Below the pieces are notes generated by a model. It searched no databases. It was not told the origin of the DNA and saw only the letters and a program-made list of their open reading frames with translations. A program made the translations under genes and the position numbers. From assembly GCF_024138715.1 (NCBI RefSeq), contig NZ_CP092074.1:3720001-3784000 (forward strand): DNA of 64,000 nt, given 5' to 3'. Positions 1 through 7,642 of this stretch are shown here, piece by piece (within the stretch, counting starts at the first letter, position 1; each line of letters opens with the position of its first letter). This DNA is from Emticicia sp. 21SJ11W-3. GTDB taxonomy: Bacteria; Bacteroidota; Bacteroidia; Cytophagales; Spirosomataceae.

Positions 1-148
1 CGGCCATGCCTGCCGGATGCTCCAGAGTGGTAACATGAGCGTGCTTGAAGTTTGCTTTGCCAATGGTTTCAATAACGTTTCCAACTTTAACAGGCAATTT
101 AAAAACCGCACCCAGCTTACCCCCTCTGCATATCTTCGTAAATATCAT
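1..148 (-). CDS. Unrecognised protein, N-terminal fragment cut by window edge
   Basis: An open minus-strand frame enters from the left edge and ends at a start codon at 146-148, giving about 49 residues beginning MIFTKICRGG. An in-frame stop lies just upstream of this ATG, so the start is bounded. The segment (VKVGNVIETIGKANF, then HAHVTTLEHPAGMA) looks like real protein sequence with mixed hydrophobic and charged residues, but I do not recognise the family. The opposite-strand reading of the same bases has no convincing protein character. The rest of the gene lies outside the window. Confidence 0.45.
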   Translation of the reverse strand, partial: MIFTKICRGGKLGAVFKLPVKVGNVIETIGKANFKHAHVTTLEHPAGMA

Positions 149-172
149 GCAGGTTCTTTACGTTAAATTTAA

Positions 173-180
173 TACATTTG
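173..180 (+). promoter_or_regulatory. Bacteroidota -7 element (TACATTTG)
   Basis: TACATTTG matches the Bacteroidota -7 consensus TAnnTTTG. No TTG is seen at the ideal -33 distance. It would drive the Hpt gene with a leader of about 110 bases. Confidence 0.4.
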
Positions 181-298
181 TATCTAATCATGAAAACACC
201 GCTCATTCACTTGTTTTTGCTGTAAAAACTATAAGTTTTTGCGTTCATTCATTCAATTTTATAACTTTTAATGGCATTATCCGTCCCAAATAATCCAT

Positions 299-664
299 AT
301 GTTAGAAGCACATCAGTTTAACCCGGTTCTGGACAAAGAATTTTTATTAGAGAACTACGATACAGCAGAATATCTGTCTGAAGTAATGGGCGATTTTCTA
401 GCCCTGATGCCCGAAGAAATGGCAGAAATACAAGAGGCGCTTAATGATGGAGATAAAGACAGGCTCGTAAAAAAAATACATGCCATCAGCTCGGCTGTGG
501 GTTTTGTTGGCGGTATTCATTTGTCAGACAAAATGAAGGCCTTTGAGTATAAGGCAAAAAATGACGCCGCCTTTAATATTGCCAACGATGAAACCCGGGC
601 TCTGGTTACGGAGATAACCGATTTCATCAGCATCATCAAAGAAGAATATACCAGTTTAAATTAA
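299..664 (+). CDS. Hpt (histidine phosphotransfer) domain protein
   Basis: A 121-residue stand-alone phosphotransfer protein. The motif KKIHAISSAVGFVGG around His61 fits the Hpt signature HxxKSSxxxxG (His as phospho-acceptor, small residues packing around it), and the remainder reads as a helical bundle. It contains no kinase or receiver domain. It lies 230 bases upstream of a hybrid histidine kinase whose last domain is a receiver, which is the usual arrangement for a His-Asp-His-Asp phosphorelay, so it probably shuttles phosphate from that kinase to a downstream regulator. No output regulator is adjacent. The start at 299 leaves the expected N-terminal helix. A -7 element lies at 173-180 and a weak hairpin follows the gene. 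Confidence 0.85.
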   Translation: MLEAHQFNPVLDKEFLLENYDTAEYLSEVMGDFLALMPEEMAEIQEALNDGDKDRLVKKIHAISSAVGFVGGIHLSDKMKAFEYKAKNDAAFNIANDETRALVTEITDFISIIKEEYTSLN

Positions 665-738
665 TAGTCTTTTGCTGTAGGCTTGCCACCAAATATGGCC
701 CTCAGGTGGCAGGTATCTTCAGGCCGTTTCGCTTTATA

Positions 739-763
739 AGTTACTTATAGTAACTGTTTTATT
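739..763 (+). terminator. Weak hairpin with T-rich tail after the Hpt gene
   Basis: AGTTACT (739-745) pairs with AGTAACT (749-755) around a 3-base loop, followed by GTTTTATT. The stem is AT-rich, so this is only a possible terminator. Confidence 0.3.
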
Positions 764-846
764 GATTCAGTTGGCAAATACCACTCCTTGCGTTTAATGT
801 CAGAAGGTTTATGCATTTTTAAGATATTACTTGGCTTGGTTTTTGT

Positions 847-854
847 TATCTTTG
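847..854 (+). promoter_or_regulatory. Bacteroidota -7 element (TATCTTTG) of the hybrid kinase gene
   Basis: TATCTTTG is a perfect TAnnTTTG match 40 bases before the ATG at 894. Its position argues against the alternative upstream TTG start at 831, which would put the start codon upstream of the transcript. Confidence 0.55.
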
Positions 855-893
855 TTGCAGCACGATGTCATATATCTCAGGCAATTCGCTATT

Positions 894-3347
894 ATGAGCC
901 TACAAAACAATTCTCAGGTTATTGAGCCGGATGAACAAATCATCTGGGCAAATAAATATGTCAGGTTTTTTAAAAGCACGATAGGTATTCAGAATACCTT
1001 CGACAAAATGATGAACGTTTTGTTTCAGTCATTAAAAAAACTCGATATTGCCGATAAATTCTACTACGTTAATTTCCCTCAGCCCAATAAAGCTGTTATA
1101 ACGCATTCATCAGACCTTCAGCTGGTCGGGCGCAATATTCCCTTCCTCCAGGTTCAGGATATGCTCGATTGCAACTTTAAAGTAATTGAAGATACCGAAG
1201 GCCTTTTCAGTTTTGAAGAAACTGAAAAGAAAGTGATTGTACAGACCATTAAAACCGATCATACCTCTGGTTTGCTGGTAAAAGTCTGCCAGCCAGATAC
1301 GCCAATCAATAACGGATACCGTTATTTTTCTTTGCTGAGCAAGATACGGTTTGAAGAAATTGTATCTACCTACCAGACCACCACCGAACTCACTGAACTG
1401 AACATACGTTTTGAGTCTATTCTGAGTAAAAGCCCCATACCCATTGTATTTGTTGATGAAAGCGCCAATGGCGTATTTATGAACACCAAAGCCTATGATT
1501 TGTTCGGGTTGTCTTCTGATGTGCCAATTACCTCGCAAACCATAGCAGAGGGATTCAGCAACCTGCTTAACAAACTGCAGAACAAAGAGGAAGTTCAAAA
1601 CCGGATGCAGGAACTGATGTTCTCTAACTCAATAGACCGCTGGCGTTGGAAATTTGCCGCCCCTATAAACCGCACCTACAATGTAATTACGCAGCTGATA
1701 CACGTAAACAGGTATTCGGGCCGGATATGGATTTTTGAAGATGTAACCATTGAAGAGCAGGTAGAAGAACGCCTGCAGGATATTAACCATCAGCTGATTC
1801 ATCTGGCTGAAAAAGAACGCCGCGACAACCTGATGAAGACCACTTTTCTGGCTAACATGAGCCACGAAATACGCACCCCCATGAACGGCGTTATCGGGGC
1901 TGTGAGTCTGCTTGAGAACACGGCGCTTTCTAACGAACAGTTTGAACTGGTAAATATAATTAAGAAAAGCGGCGAAAGCCTCATTTCGCTGATTAACGAT
2001 ATCCTTGATTATTCAAAGATTGAGGCCGGAGAACTGGTAATTCAGCCCGAGGTTTTCTCGACAGTTGAGTTATTTGACGACTGCGTAGATGTTTTCTATG
2101 CCACTGCCCTTGAAAAAGGCATACAGTTAAGGGTTATGCTTAACCCTAATCTGCCGGTGTATGTTAAAGGCGACCGCAACCGGCTGCGGCAGATAGTGCT
2201 TAACTTTATTTCTAACGCCGTTAAATTTTCGCCGGTTGGCGCCTGGGTTACTATCAAGGTATCTGCAATTATTAAAGACGGCAAACCCACGTTATCTTGT
2301 AAGGTAATAGATCAGGGCAAAGGTATTGAAGCCGGCGAACAAGAGCTTATCTTTGACCGCTTCAAGCAACTAACCAACAAGCATTCGGGCGGTACAGGCC
2401 TTGGGCTGGCTATCTGTAAACGCCTGACCGAAATGATGGGCGGTGAAATTGGCGTAAAAAGCAAAGCCGGCCATGGTGCCGAATTTTTCTTTGAAATTCC
2501 ATACGAAAACACCGACTCCCGGCCTATTCTGATGGGCGACTTGTTTAACAAGTACGCCAATGCCGATACCTGTATCTGGTCGTTAAATGCAGAGCAAGCC
2601 GTTGAAACCTTCAACCAGTATTTTAAAGATAAAAAGCTGGAGCTGATATCGTCAAGCACGGTAGAGGGTTTCTTTAAGATTCCGATAAAACTGCCTTCAA
2701 TGATACTTATTGATTCTATGCAGGTAAATGGCAAGATGGAAGAAACCATCCGTTATTTGCATGAAATGGGTATCCCTGAAAGTGTGCCGGTTCTGGCTAT
2801 GTCGTACAGCCATGAGAAAGAGGCTAAATCGTGCGAGAAATGGGGATACAAAGAAGTGCTAATAAAACCATTAAAGTTGAAAAACTTAATGAAAATGGTT
2901 GAGAAATGGATATTTAAAAACGATATCGGCATTAAGCAGGTACAAAAGCAGGAAACTAAGCCAACTAAAATTCTGGCTAACCATAGCGTACTGGTAGTTG
3001 AAGACAACGAGTTTAACCAGAAGATTCTGAAACGGATACTGGAAGGGGTAATGGATAACTTTGATATTGTTGAAACAGGAGAAAAAGCCGTTGAAGAAGC
3101 CAGAAAAAACAAGTATGACCTGATTTTTATGGATATTCAGTTGCCGGGTATAAATGGTATCATGACCTCTAAACTTATCAGGGAAATTTATCAGGAAACC
3201 GACCAGCCGTTTATTATTGCCCTGACGGCCGATGTGTTTCTGAAAGACTCTTCTTCCCTGGAAGAAGCAGGCTTTGATGATTACCTGCCGAAACCGTACC
3301 GGCAGAAAGAAATTCTTACCAAGATTGAGAATTACCTGCAACGTTAG
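894..3347 (+). CDS. Hybrid sensor histidine kinase with PAS and receiver domains
   Basis: An 817-residue soluble hybrid kinase with no membrane segments. In order: an N-terminal region of unknown fold; a PAS-like domain around residues 170-290; the HisKA domain with the H-box FLANMSHEIRTPMNG (His324); a HATPase domain with the N-box (NAVKFS), a G1-type box (DQGKGIE) and GGTGLGLAI; a degenerate receiver-like domain (about 560-690, keeping a KPL motif); and a C-terminal receiver with DD at its start, phospho-acceptor Asp747 (FMDIQLPG) and KPYR. The sensory input is cytoplasmic. The upstream Hpt protein is the likely next step in the relay. The ATG at 894 was chosen over a TTG 21 codons upstream because the promoter element lies between them. 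Confidence 0.9.
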   Translation: MSLQNNSQVIEPDEQIIWANKYVRFFKSTIGIQNTFDKMMNVLFQSLKKLDIADKFYYVNFPQPNKAVITHSSDLQLVGRNIPFLQVQDMLDCNFKVIEDTEGLFSFEETEKKVIVQTIKTDHTSGLLVKVCQPDTPINNGYRYFSLLSKIRFEEIVSTYQTTTELTELNIRFESILSKSPIPIVFVDESANGVFMNTKAYDLFGLSSDVPITSQTIAEGFSNLLNKLQNKEEVQNRMQELMFSNSIDRWRWKFAAPINRTYNVITQLIHVNRYSGRIWIFEDVTIEEQVEERLQDINHQLIHLAEKERRDNLMKTTFLANMSHEIRTPMNGVIGAVSLLENTALSNEQFELVNIIKKSGESLISLINDILDYSKIEAGELVIQPEVFSTVELFDDCVDVFYATALEKGIQLRVMLNPNLPVYVKGDRNRLRQIVLNFISNAVKFSPVGAWVTIKVSAIIKDGKPTLSCKVIDQGKGIEAGEQELIFDRFKQLTNKHSGGTGLGLAICKRLTEMMGGEIGVKSKAGHGAEFFFEIPYENTDSRPILMGDLFNKYANADTCIWSLNAEQAVETFNQYFKDKKLELISSSTVEGFFKIPIKLPSMILIDSMQVNGKMEETIRYLHEMGIPESVPVLAMSYSHEKEAKSCEKWGYKEVLIKPLKLKNLMKMVEKWIFKNDIGIKQVQKQETKPTKILANHSVLVVEDNEFNQKILKRILEGVMDNFDIVETGEKAVEEARKNKYDLIFMDIQLPGINGIMTSKLIREIYQETDQPFIIALTADVFLKDSSSLEEAGFDDYLPKPYRQKEILTKIENYLQR

Positions 3348-3393
3348 GTAAAGATTTTACAGGGGCTCTGATACACACCAAACCCCTGCCCAC

Positions 3394-3430
3394 AAAAATA
3401 CCCGGGGCTTAGGTGCACCGGGTATTTTTT
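3394..3430. terminator. Bidirectional intrinsic terminator
   Basis: A 12-bp stem (3394-3405 with 3418-3429, core ATACCCGG/CCGGGTAT) is flanked by A-run and T-run arms, so it can terminate both the kinase gene on the plus strand and sufD arriving on the minus strand. Confidence 0.85.
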
Positions 3431-3447
3431 ATATAAAAAGCTGTATC

Positions 3448-4776
3448 TTACTTGCTTAATACACCGAGTTTTTCGGTAATCAGACCTTCCAGATATTCTT
3501 TGATTGAATCTATCTTGATTTGAGATACCACATCTTCGGCAAAGGCCAGTAACTGCAAACGTATCGCTTCGTTTTTGGGAATCCCGCGCGACTGCATGTA
3601 GAAAATGGCTTCGTCATTCAGTTTACCGGTGGTAGTACCGTGCGAACACTTCACGTCATCGGCCCATATTTCCAGCTGTGGTTTGGTATTCATAGTGGCC
3701 TCGTCAGACGTAACCACGTTGCGGCAGTTCTGATACGCATTTGTTTTTTGCGCATCTTCACGCACAAATATTTTACCATTAAACACCCCGGTTGACTTCT
3801 CCATCAATATACCCTTATACAGCTCGTTACTCTGGCAGTTAGGTTTCCGGTGGTCTACCAGTGTATGGTTATCTATGTGTTGCTTACCGCTGGGTACATA
3901 CAAACCAAAAAGATGGCTTTCAATGTGTTCGCCATCTAACACAATATTCAGGTTATTTCTTACAAAGCCACCGTTAACGGTAACCGTAGCGCCATAGAAA
4001 TAGCTTTTATCTTTCTGATACACCTGTGTAGTACCAATATGATGCGCTTTGTCGCTTTCGTTCTGTACTTTGTAGTAGTCGGCGCGGGCATCTTCGAAAA
4101 GCACAAACTCGGTAACAGTATTTATAAAGTATCTGTTATCACCAATTGTGCGGTAGGCTTCTGCAATTTTTACCTCTGCATTTTTACCTACTACAATCAG
4201 GTTCCGTACGTGCGCTCCTACGTCTTCTTTGCGGGTATCACCAATAAACCGTAGAATAACCGGTTCTTCAAGCGTTTTATTGTCTGCTATATATACCACA
4301 ACGCCATCTTTTGCCAAGGCAGTGTTCAGGGCTGTAAAAGCATCATTCTTGTAGTCGGCATACTGCCCGAAATACTGATTAACTATTTCAGGCATTTTTT
4401 GCTGAGCTTCGGCAAAAGGTACCACTTGCAGGTGTTCGCCAGGGCTTTCTATTTTAGACAGTTCGGCATGAAAAACACCATTTATAAAATACAGAACGTT
4501 ACCTTTCAGATTAGGCAGGTGAATATCCTGTAAGTCTTTATCGCTGAAATCAGAACCCGCATCAAAATTATAATTTTGTTTGGTAAGCGCTGAAACATTG
4601 CTGTATTTCCACTCTTCATGCTTGATAGTGGGAAAACCCAGCCTGTCAAAGTTTTTCATGGCCTCAATACGTAACTGGTTTACAGGCAAAACACTCTTGC
4701 CGTTCAGTTGCGCCTCAAGGGTCTGAAAATCAGCCATTAACTGATTTTTTAAATCTTTATTTTCTATAGAACTCAT
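3448..4776 (-). CDS. sufD: Fe-S cluster assembly protein SufD
   Basis: A 442-residue SufD family protein, the scaffold partner in the SufBCD complex that assembles Fe-S clusters in the cytoplasm. Its features are the N-terminal helical segment (FPTIKHEEWKYSNVS, a strongly conserved SufD patch) and the right-handed beta-helix core, with IVVGKNAEVKIAEAY and the C-terminal CSHGTTTGKLNDEAIFYMQSRG block shared by SufB and SufD. The conserved Cys-Ser-His-Gly is intact. It is the last gene of a tight sufC-rid-sufD run, 1 base after the Rid gene. The usual partner sufB is not in this window. Confidence 0.95.
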   Translation of the reverse strand: MSSIENKDLKNQLMADFQTLEAQLNGKSVLPVNQLRIEAMKNFDRLGFPTIKHEEWKYSNVSALTKQNYNFDAGSDFSDKDLQDIHLPNLKGNVLYFINGVFHAELSKIESPGEHLQVVPFAEAQQKMPEIVNQYFGQYADYKNDAFTALNTALAKDGVVVYIADNKTLEEPVILRFIGDTRKEDVGAHVRNLIVVGKNAEVKIAEAYRTIGDNRYFINTVTEFVLFEDARADYYKVQNESDKAHHIGTTQVYQKDKSYFYGATVTVNGGFVRNNLNIVLDGEHIESHLFGLYVPSGKQHIDNHTLVDHRKPNCQSNELYKGILMEKSTGVFNGKIFVREDAQKTNAYQNCRNVVTSDEATMNTKPQLEIWADDVKCSHGTTTGKLNDEAIFYMQSRGIPKNEAIRLQLLAFAEDVVSQIKIDSIKEYLEGLITEKLGVLSK

Positions 4777-4777
4777 C

Positions 4778-5158
4778 TTATAATTCTGCTACTGCTTCTA
4801 ATTCTATTTGATAACCAAAATGCAATTCTTTAACAGGAATGATAGACCGGCCAGGTTTGTGGTTTCCGAAAAAAGTGGCATAAAGCTGATTAACAACTCC
4901 CCAGTGGTCTCCGTCTGTAATGTACACCGTTGTTTTCACAACCTTGGTGGCATCGCTTCCGGCTTCTGCCAGTATTTGTTTCAGATTATCAAAAACCACG
5001 GCGGCCTGTTCTTCAATTCCGGATTCAACAGGCAGCTTTTCAGAAGTTTTAATTTTAATGGGTAATATGCCCGATGTAAAAACAAGACCGTTGCTCACAA
5101 CGGCGTGTGCATAATGACCTGCGGGTTGCAGACTGCCGGATACCTGAACGGTTATCAT
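4778..5158 (-). CDS. Rid family (RidA/YjgF-like) protein inside the suf operon
   Basis: A 126-residue Rid/YjgF family protein, close to the usual 125-130 length. Recognisable blocks are HAVVSNGLVFTSGILPI, QAAVVFDNLKQILAEAG, KTTVYITDGDHW and the C-terminal KPGRSIIPVKELHFG, with an Arg at the position that in RidA binds the carboxylate of enamine/imine intermediates. RidA enzymes hydrolyse reactive 2-aminoacrylate and similar imines released by PLP enzymes. The gene sits 1 base before sufD and 9 bases after sufC, so it must be co-transcribed with Fe-S assembly genes. SufS, a PLP cysteine desulfurase, generates the sulfur for this pathway, which suggests protection against PLP side products. That link is inference. 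The exact Rid subgroup cannot be assigned by eye. Confidence 0.9.
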   Translation of the reverse strand: MITVQVSGSLQPAGHYAHAVVSNGLVFTSGILPIKIKTSEKLPVESGIEEQAAVVFDNLKQILAEAGSDATKVVKTTVYITDGDHWGVVNQLYATFFGNHKPGRSIIPVKELHFGYQIELEAVAEL

Positions 5159-5167
5159 AACTGATAC

Positions 5168-5932
5168 TTACGCTACTTCAAGCGAATCAACCTCGGCTTT
5201 AATCCAGTCGTAGCCTTTTTCTTCCAGCTCAAGGGCCAGTTCTTTGGTGCCACTTTTAACAATTCTTCCTTTGTATAGAACGTGTACAAAGTCTGGTACG
5301 ATGTAATCAAGCAGACGCTGATAGTGCGTAACTACAATAAAAGAGCGGTTTTCGTCTCTTAGTTTATTAACACCTTCGGCTACAATTCTGAGTGCGTCAA
5401 TATCAAGGCCAGAGTCGGTTTCGTCAAGAATACAAAGCTGCGGCTCAAGCATGGCCATCTGGAAAATCTCGTTACGTTTTTTCTCACCGCCAGAGAACCC
5501 TTCGTTCAATGAGCGTTTCAGCAGGGTGTCGTCAATTTTTACCAGCTTCGCTTTTTCTTTCATTCTTTTCAGAAACTGCGCGGCATCAAGCGACTCCTGC
5601 CCGTTATATTTACGGATTTCGTTCAGAGCAGTTTTCAGGAAATTAATGGTGGTTACGCCGGGTATTTCAACCGGGTACTGAAATGCAAGAAAGATGCCTT
5701 CTGCGGCTCTTTCTTCAGGAGACATATCTAGTAAATCTTTACCGTTAAATTCAACGGTACCGCTGGTTATTTCATAGTCTTCTCTACCTGCCAGAACAGA
5801 AGCAAGCGTACTTTTACCCGAGCCGTTTGGCCCCATAATGGCATGAACTTCGCCGGGTTTTACTTCAAAATTTATTCCACGTAATATTTCCTTCTCCTCA
5901 ATTCTCGCGTGTAAATTACTGATAGTGAGCAT
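5168..5932 (-). CDS. sufC: Fe-S assembly ATPase SufC
   Basis: A 254-residue ABC-type ATPase of the SufBCD complex. Walker A is GPNGSGKST (about residues 34-42), followed by LAGREDYE, the Q-loop (LAFQYPVEIPG, a SufC hallmark), the signature FSGGEKKRNE, Walker B and D-loop (CILDETDSGLDIDAL), and the switch His in VVTHYQRLL. All catalytic residues are present. It is the first gene of the sufC-rid-sufD unit, with a -7 promoter element about 75 bases upstream. In many Bacteroidota sufB precedes sufC. Here the upstream neighbour is an unrelated cyclase gene 262 bases away. Confidence 0.97.
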   Translation of the reverse strand: MLTISNLHARIEEKEILRGINFEVKPGEVHAIMGPNGSGKSTLASVLAGREDYEITSGTVEFNGKDLLDMSPEERAAEGIFLAFQYPVEIPGVTTINFLKTALNEIRKYNGQESLDAAQFLKRMKEKAKLVKIDDTLLKRSLNEGFSGGEKKRNEIFQMAMLEPQLCILDETDSGLDIDALRIVAEGVNKLRDENRSFIVVTHYQRLLDYIVPDFVHVLYKGRIVKSGTKELALELEEKGYDWIKAEVDSLEVA

Positions 5933-6007
5933 TTTTTAAGCTTTATTTTAAATGATACTTGACTACAGACGGTTTGTGTACTCTTTTAGATTCTAAAAAT
6001 TAAACTG

Positions 6008-6015
6008 CAAAGATA
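6008..6015 (-). promoter_or_regulatory. -7 element (TATCTTTG on minus strand) for sufC-rid-sufD
   Basis: The plus strand reads CAAAGATA, i.e. TATCTTTG on the minus strand, about 75 bases upstream of the sufC start. This supports an independent promoter for the suf operon. No clear -33 TTG at ideal spacing. Confidence 0.55.
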
Positions 6016-6194
6016 CAACCAAAATAACCAAGATGCTATTCTTATTTTTTTAATTAATAACCCCAAATAAGGGCTGCTCGTTCCGTATGTTCTTTAAAAT
6101 TTAACTGATTATCAACAAAATCTGCAAGAAACAACCCATTTGCCGCTAAACATCTGGCAATAAAACAAATAAGCAAAAGCAGATATAGGCAACC

Positions 6195-7241
6195 TTATGC
6201 AACTACCTCATACAATTTAACCGCCTGGGCTTTGTTTTTAAGGCTGGTTTCGCCTACCTCCTGGCAATTGAAAGACTCCTTCACTTTTTCGTAGGTAGCC
6301 TGGCTGATGATAATCTGGCTTGGTTTGGCTGCTGCCTGCAGGCGCTGGGCAGTGTTTACGGTGTCGCCAATTACTGTGTAATCAAGGCGGCGCAAAGAAG
6401 CCGACCCGATGTTGCCTGATATCATCTCGCCGGTGTTTACACCAATTGAAACCTTAGGCGTATAAGTAGCATGATTAGGCAATACCTCTTCAATTTTGGC
6501 AATGGCCGACCGCACCGCCAGAGATGCTTCAATGGCGCGGTCTAGGTGGTAATCTCCCTTAAAAACAGCCATTACGGCATCGCCCATAAATTTATCAACG
6601 TAGCCACCCTGCTCTATGATACCCTTCACCATTACATCAAAATATTTGTTGATGAGGTTCACCACAGTATCGGGCGTTTCTTTCTCTGAAATAGATGTAA
6701 ACCCGCATATATCAATAAAAACTACGGTAGCCTCTATGGTTTCGTTGGCCGTGAGCGAGGTCTCAAACTCGTGGCTGTTCATGAATTTCAGCACGGTTTC
6801 ATCTACATACATTTTAAGAATGTTGTTTTCTTTGATGGCCTGTAGTGTCTGCCGTAACTGAATCACGTGCTTGATGGTTTTCTCAACGGTAAGCTCCAGG
6901 TCTTCAAAGTTAATGGGCTTGGTCAGGAAATCAAAAGCGCCCCGGTTCATTGCCACCCTGATGTTGTCCATGTCGCCGTAGGCAGATACAATAACAGCTT
7001 TCAAAAGCGGGTTTACGTCTGAAATCTTACTCAACAGCGTGAGGCCGTCCATTTCCGGCATATTGATATCGCTCAGTATCATATCAATATCCGGTGCTTC
7101 CTGCAATATCTTCAGAGCTTCCACACCATTTTGTGCAAAGCTGAACTCATAGGTTTTCTCTCGAATCTGTCTACGGAATTTCTGTTTGATGAGCGTTTCC
7201 AAATCTGCCTCATCGTCCACTACCATTATTTTGGCGTTCAT
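6195..7241 (-). CDS. Response regulator fused to a class III adenylate/guanylate cyclase
   Basis: A 348-residue two-domain protein. Residues 1-125 are a receiver (DD at 9-10, phospho-acceptor Asp58 in [14 protein letters not shown] at 108-110). Residues 170-348 are a class III nucleotide cyclase: metal-binding Asp177 (VVFIDICGF) and Asp221 ([11 protein letters not shown]), base-contacting Lys217, Thr289 in [11 protein letters not shown], and the transition-state pair Asn296/Arg300. Thr in place of Asp at the second base-selecting position is typical of class IIIb cyclases. All catalytic residues are present, so it should make cAMP (cGMP cannot be excluded) under control of phosphorylation. 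It overlaps the preceding receiver gene by 4 bases and ends a kinase-kinase-receiver-cyclase run. A cyclic-nucleotide-binding protein is encoded about 6.5 kb away. Confidence 0.93.
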   Translation of the reverse strand: MNAKIMVVDDEADLETLIKQKFRRQIREKTYEFSFAQNGVEALKILQEAPDIDMILSDINMPEMDGLTLLSKISDVNPLLKAVIVSAYGDMDNIRVAMNRGAFDFLTKPINFEDLELTVEKTIKHVIQLRQTLQAIKENNILKMYVDETVLKFMNSHEFETSLTANETIEATVVFIDICGFTSISEKETPDTVVNLINKYFDVMVKGIIEQGGYVDKFMGDAVMAVFKGDYHLDRAIEASLAVRSAIAKIEEVLPNHATYTPKVSIGVNTGEMISGNIGSASLRRLDYTVIGDTVNTAQRLQAAAKPSQIIISQATYEKVKESFNCQEVGETSLKNKAQAVKLYEVVA

Positions 7242-7612
7242 ATCGAGCTTTTAAGTTTTTGTTTTAATTCTGCAAAATCCAAAGGCTTGGTCAGGAAATC
7301 GTTCGCCCCAAGGCTCATGGCCTGGGCATGACTTTGCTCGTCTCCATAAGCAGTAATCATCATCACAGTTGGCGGTGCTTTGGGCGATTCAGACCGTATT
7401 TGCCTGAGTAGCTCAAGCCCGCTCATGCCCGGCATGTTGATGTCTGACAAAATAAGAATAGCCTCTAAATCCTGCCCTTCCAGATACGTAAGCGCTTCTT
7501 CTCCTGAGCCGCTGAAAGCAAACTCAAACTCACCAGAACGTATCTCTCTTCGAAAGCGCTGCTGAAATAATGTTCTTACGTCTTCTTCGTCGTCAACAAC
7601 TAAAATTTTCAT
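7238..7612 (-). CDS. Single-domain response regulator
   Basis: A 124-residue receiver domain with no output domain: VVDDEED at the N terminus, phospho-acceptor Asp57 ([10 protein letters not shown]), Thr in MMITAYG, and LTKPLDF. It closely resembles the receiver of the cyclase protein that follows (shared FRRxIR and SDINMPxM/GL blocks), suggesting duplication. It overlaps the cyclase start by 4 bases (ATGA type), implying translational coupling. A TATCTTTG on the minus strand (7644-7651) overlaps the stop codon of the upstream kinase and could be an internal promoter, although it also encodes the last two codons and the stop. Confidence 0.93.
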   Translation of the reverse strand: MKILVVDDEEDVRTLFQQRFRREIRSGEFEFAFSGSGEEALTYLEGQDLEAILILSDINMPGMSGLELLRQIRSESPKAPPTVMMITAYGDEQSHAQAMSLGANDFLTKPLDFAELKQKLKSSI

Positions 7613-7642
7613 TTTTACCGGGTTATTCTATTAATTATTATG

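Noticed and set aside
45-293. Plus-strand reading frame of 82 codons at the left edge
   Set aside because: Residue composition is noise-like, and the minus-strand frame over the same bases looks like a real truncated gene; a promoter element also lies inside it.
831-893. TTG start of the hybrid kinase 21 codons upstream
   Set aside because: The -7 element at 847-854 lies inside this extension, so the transcript would begin after it.
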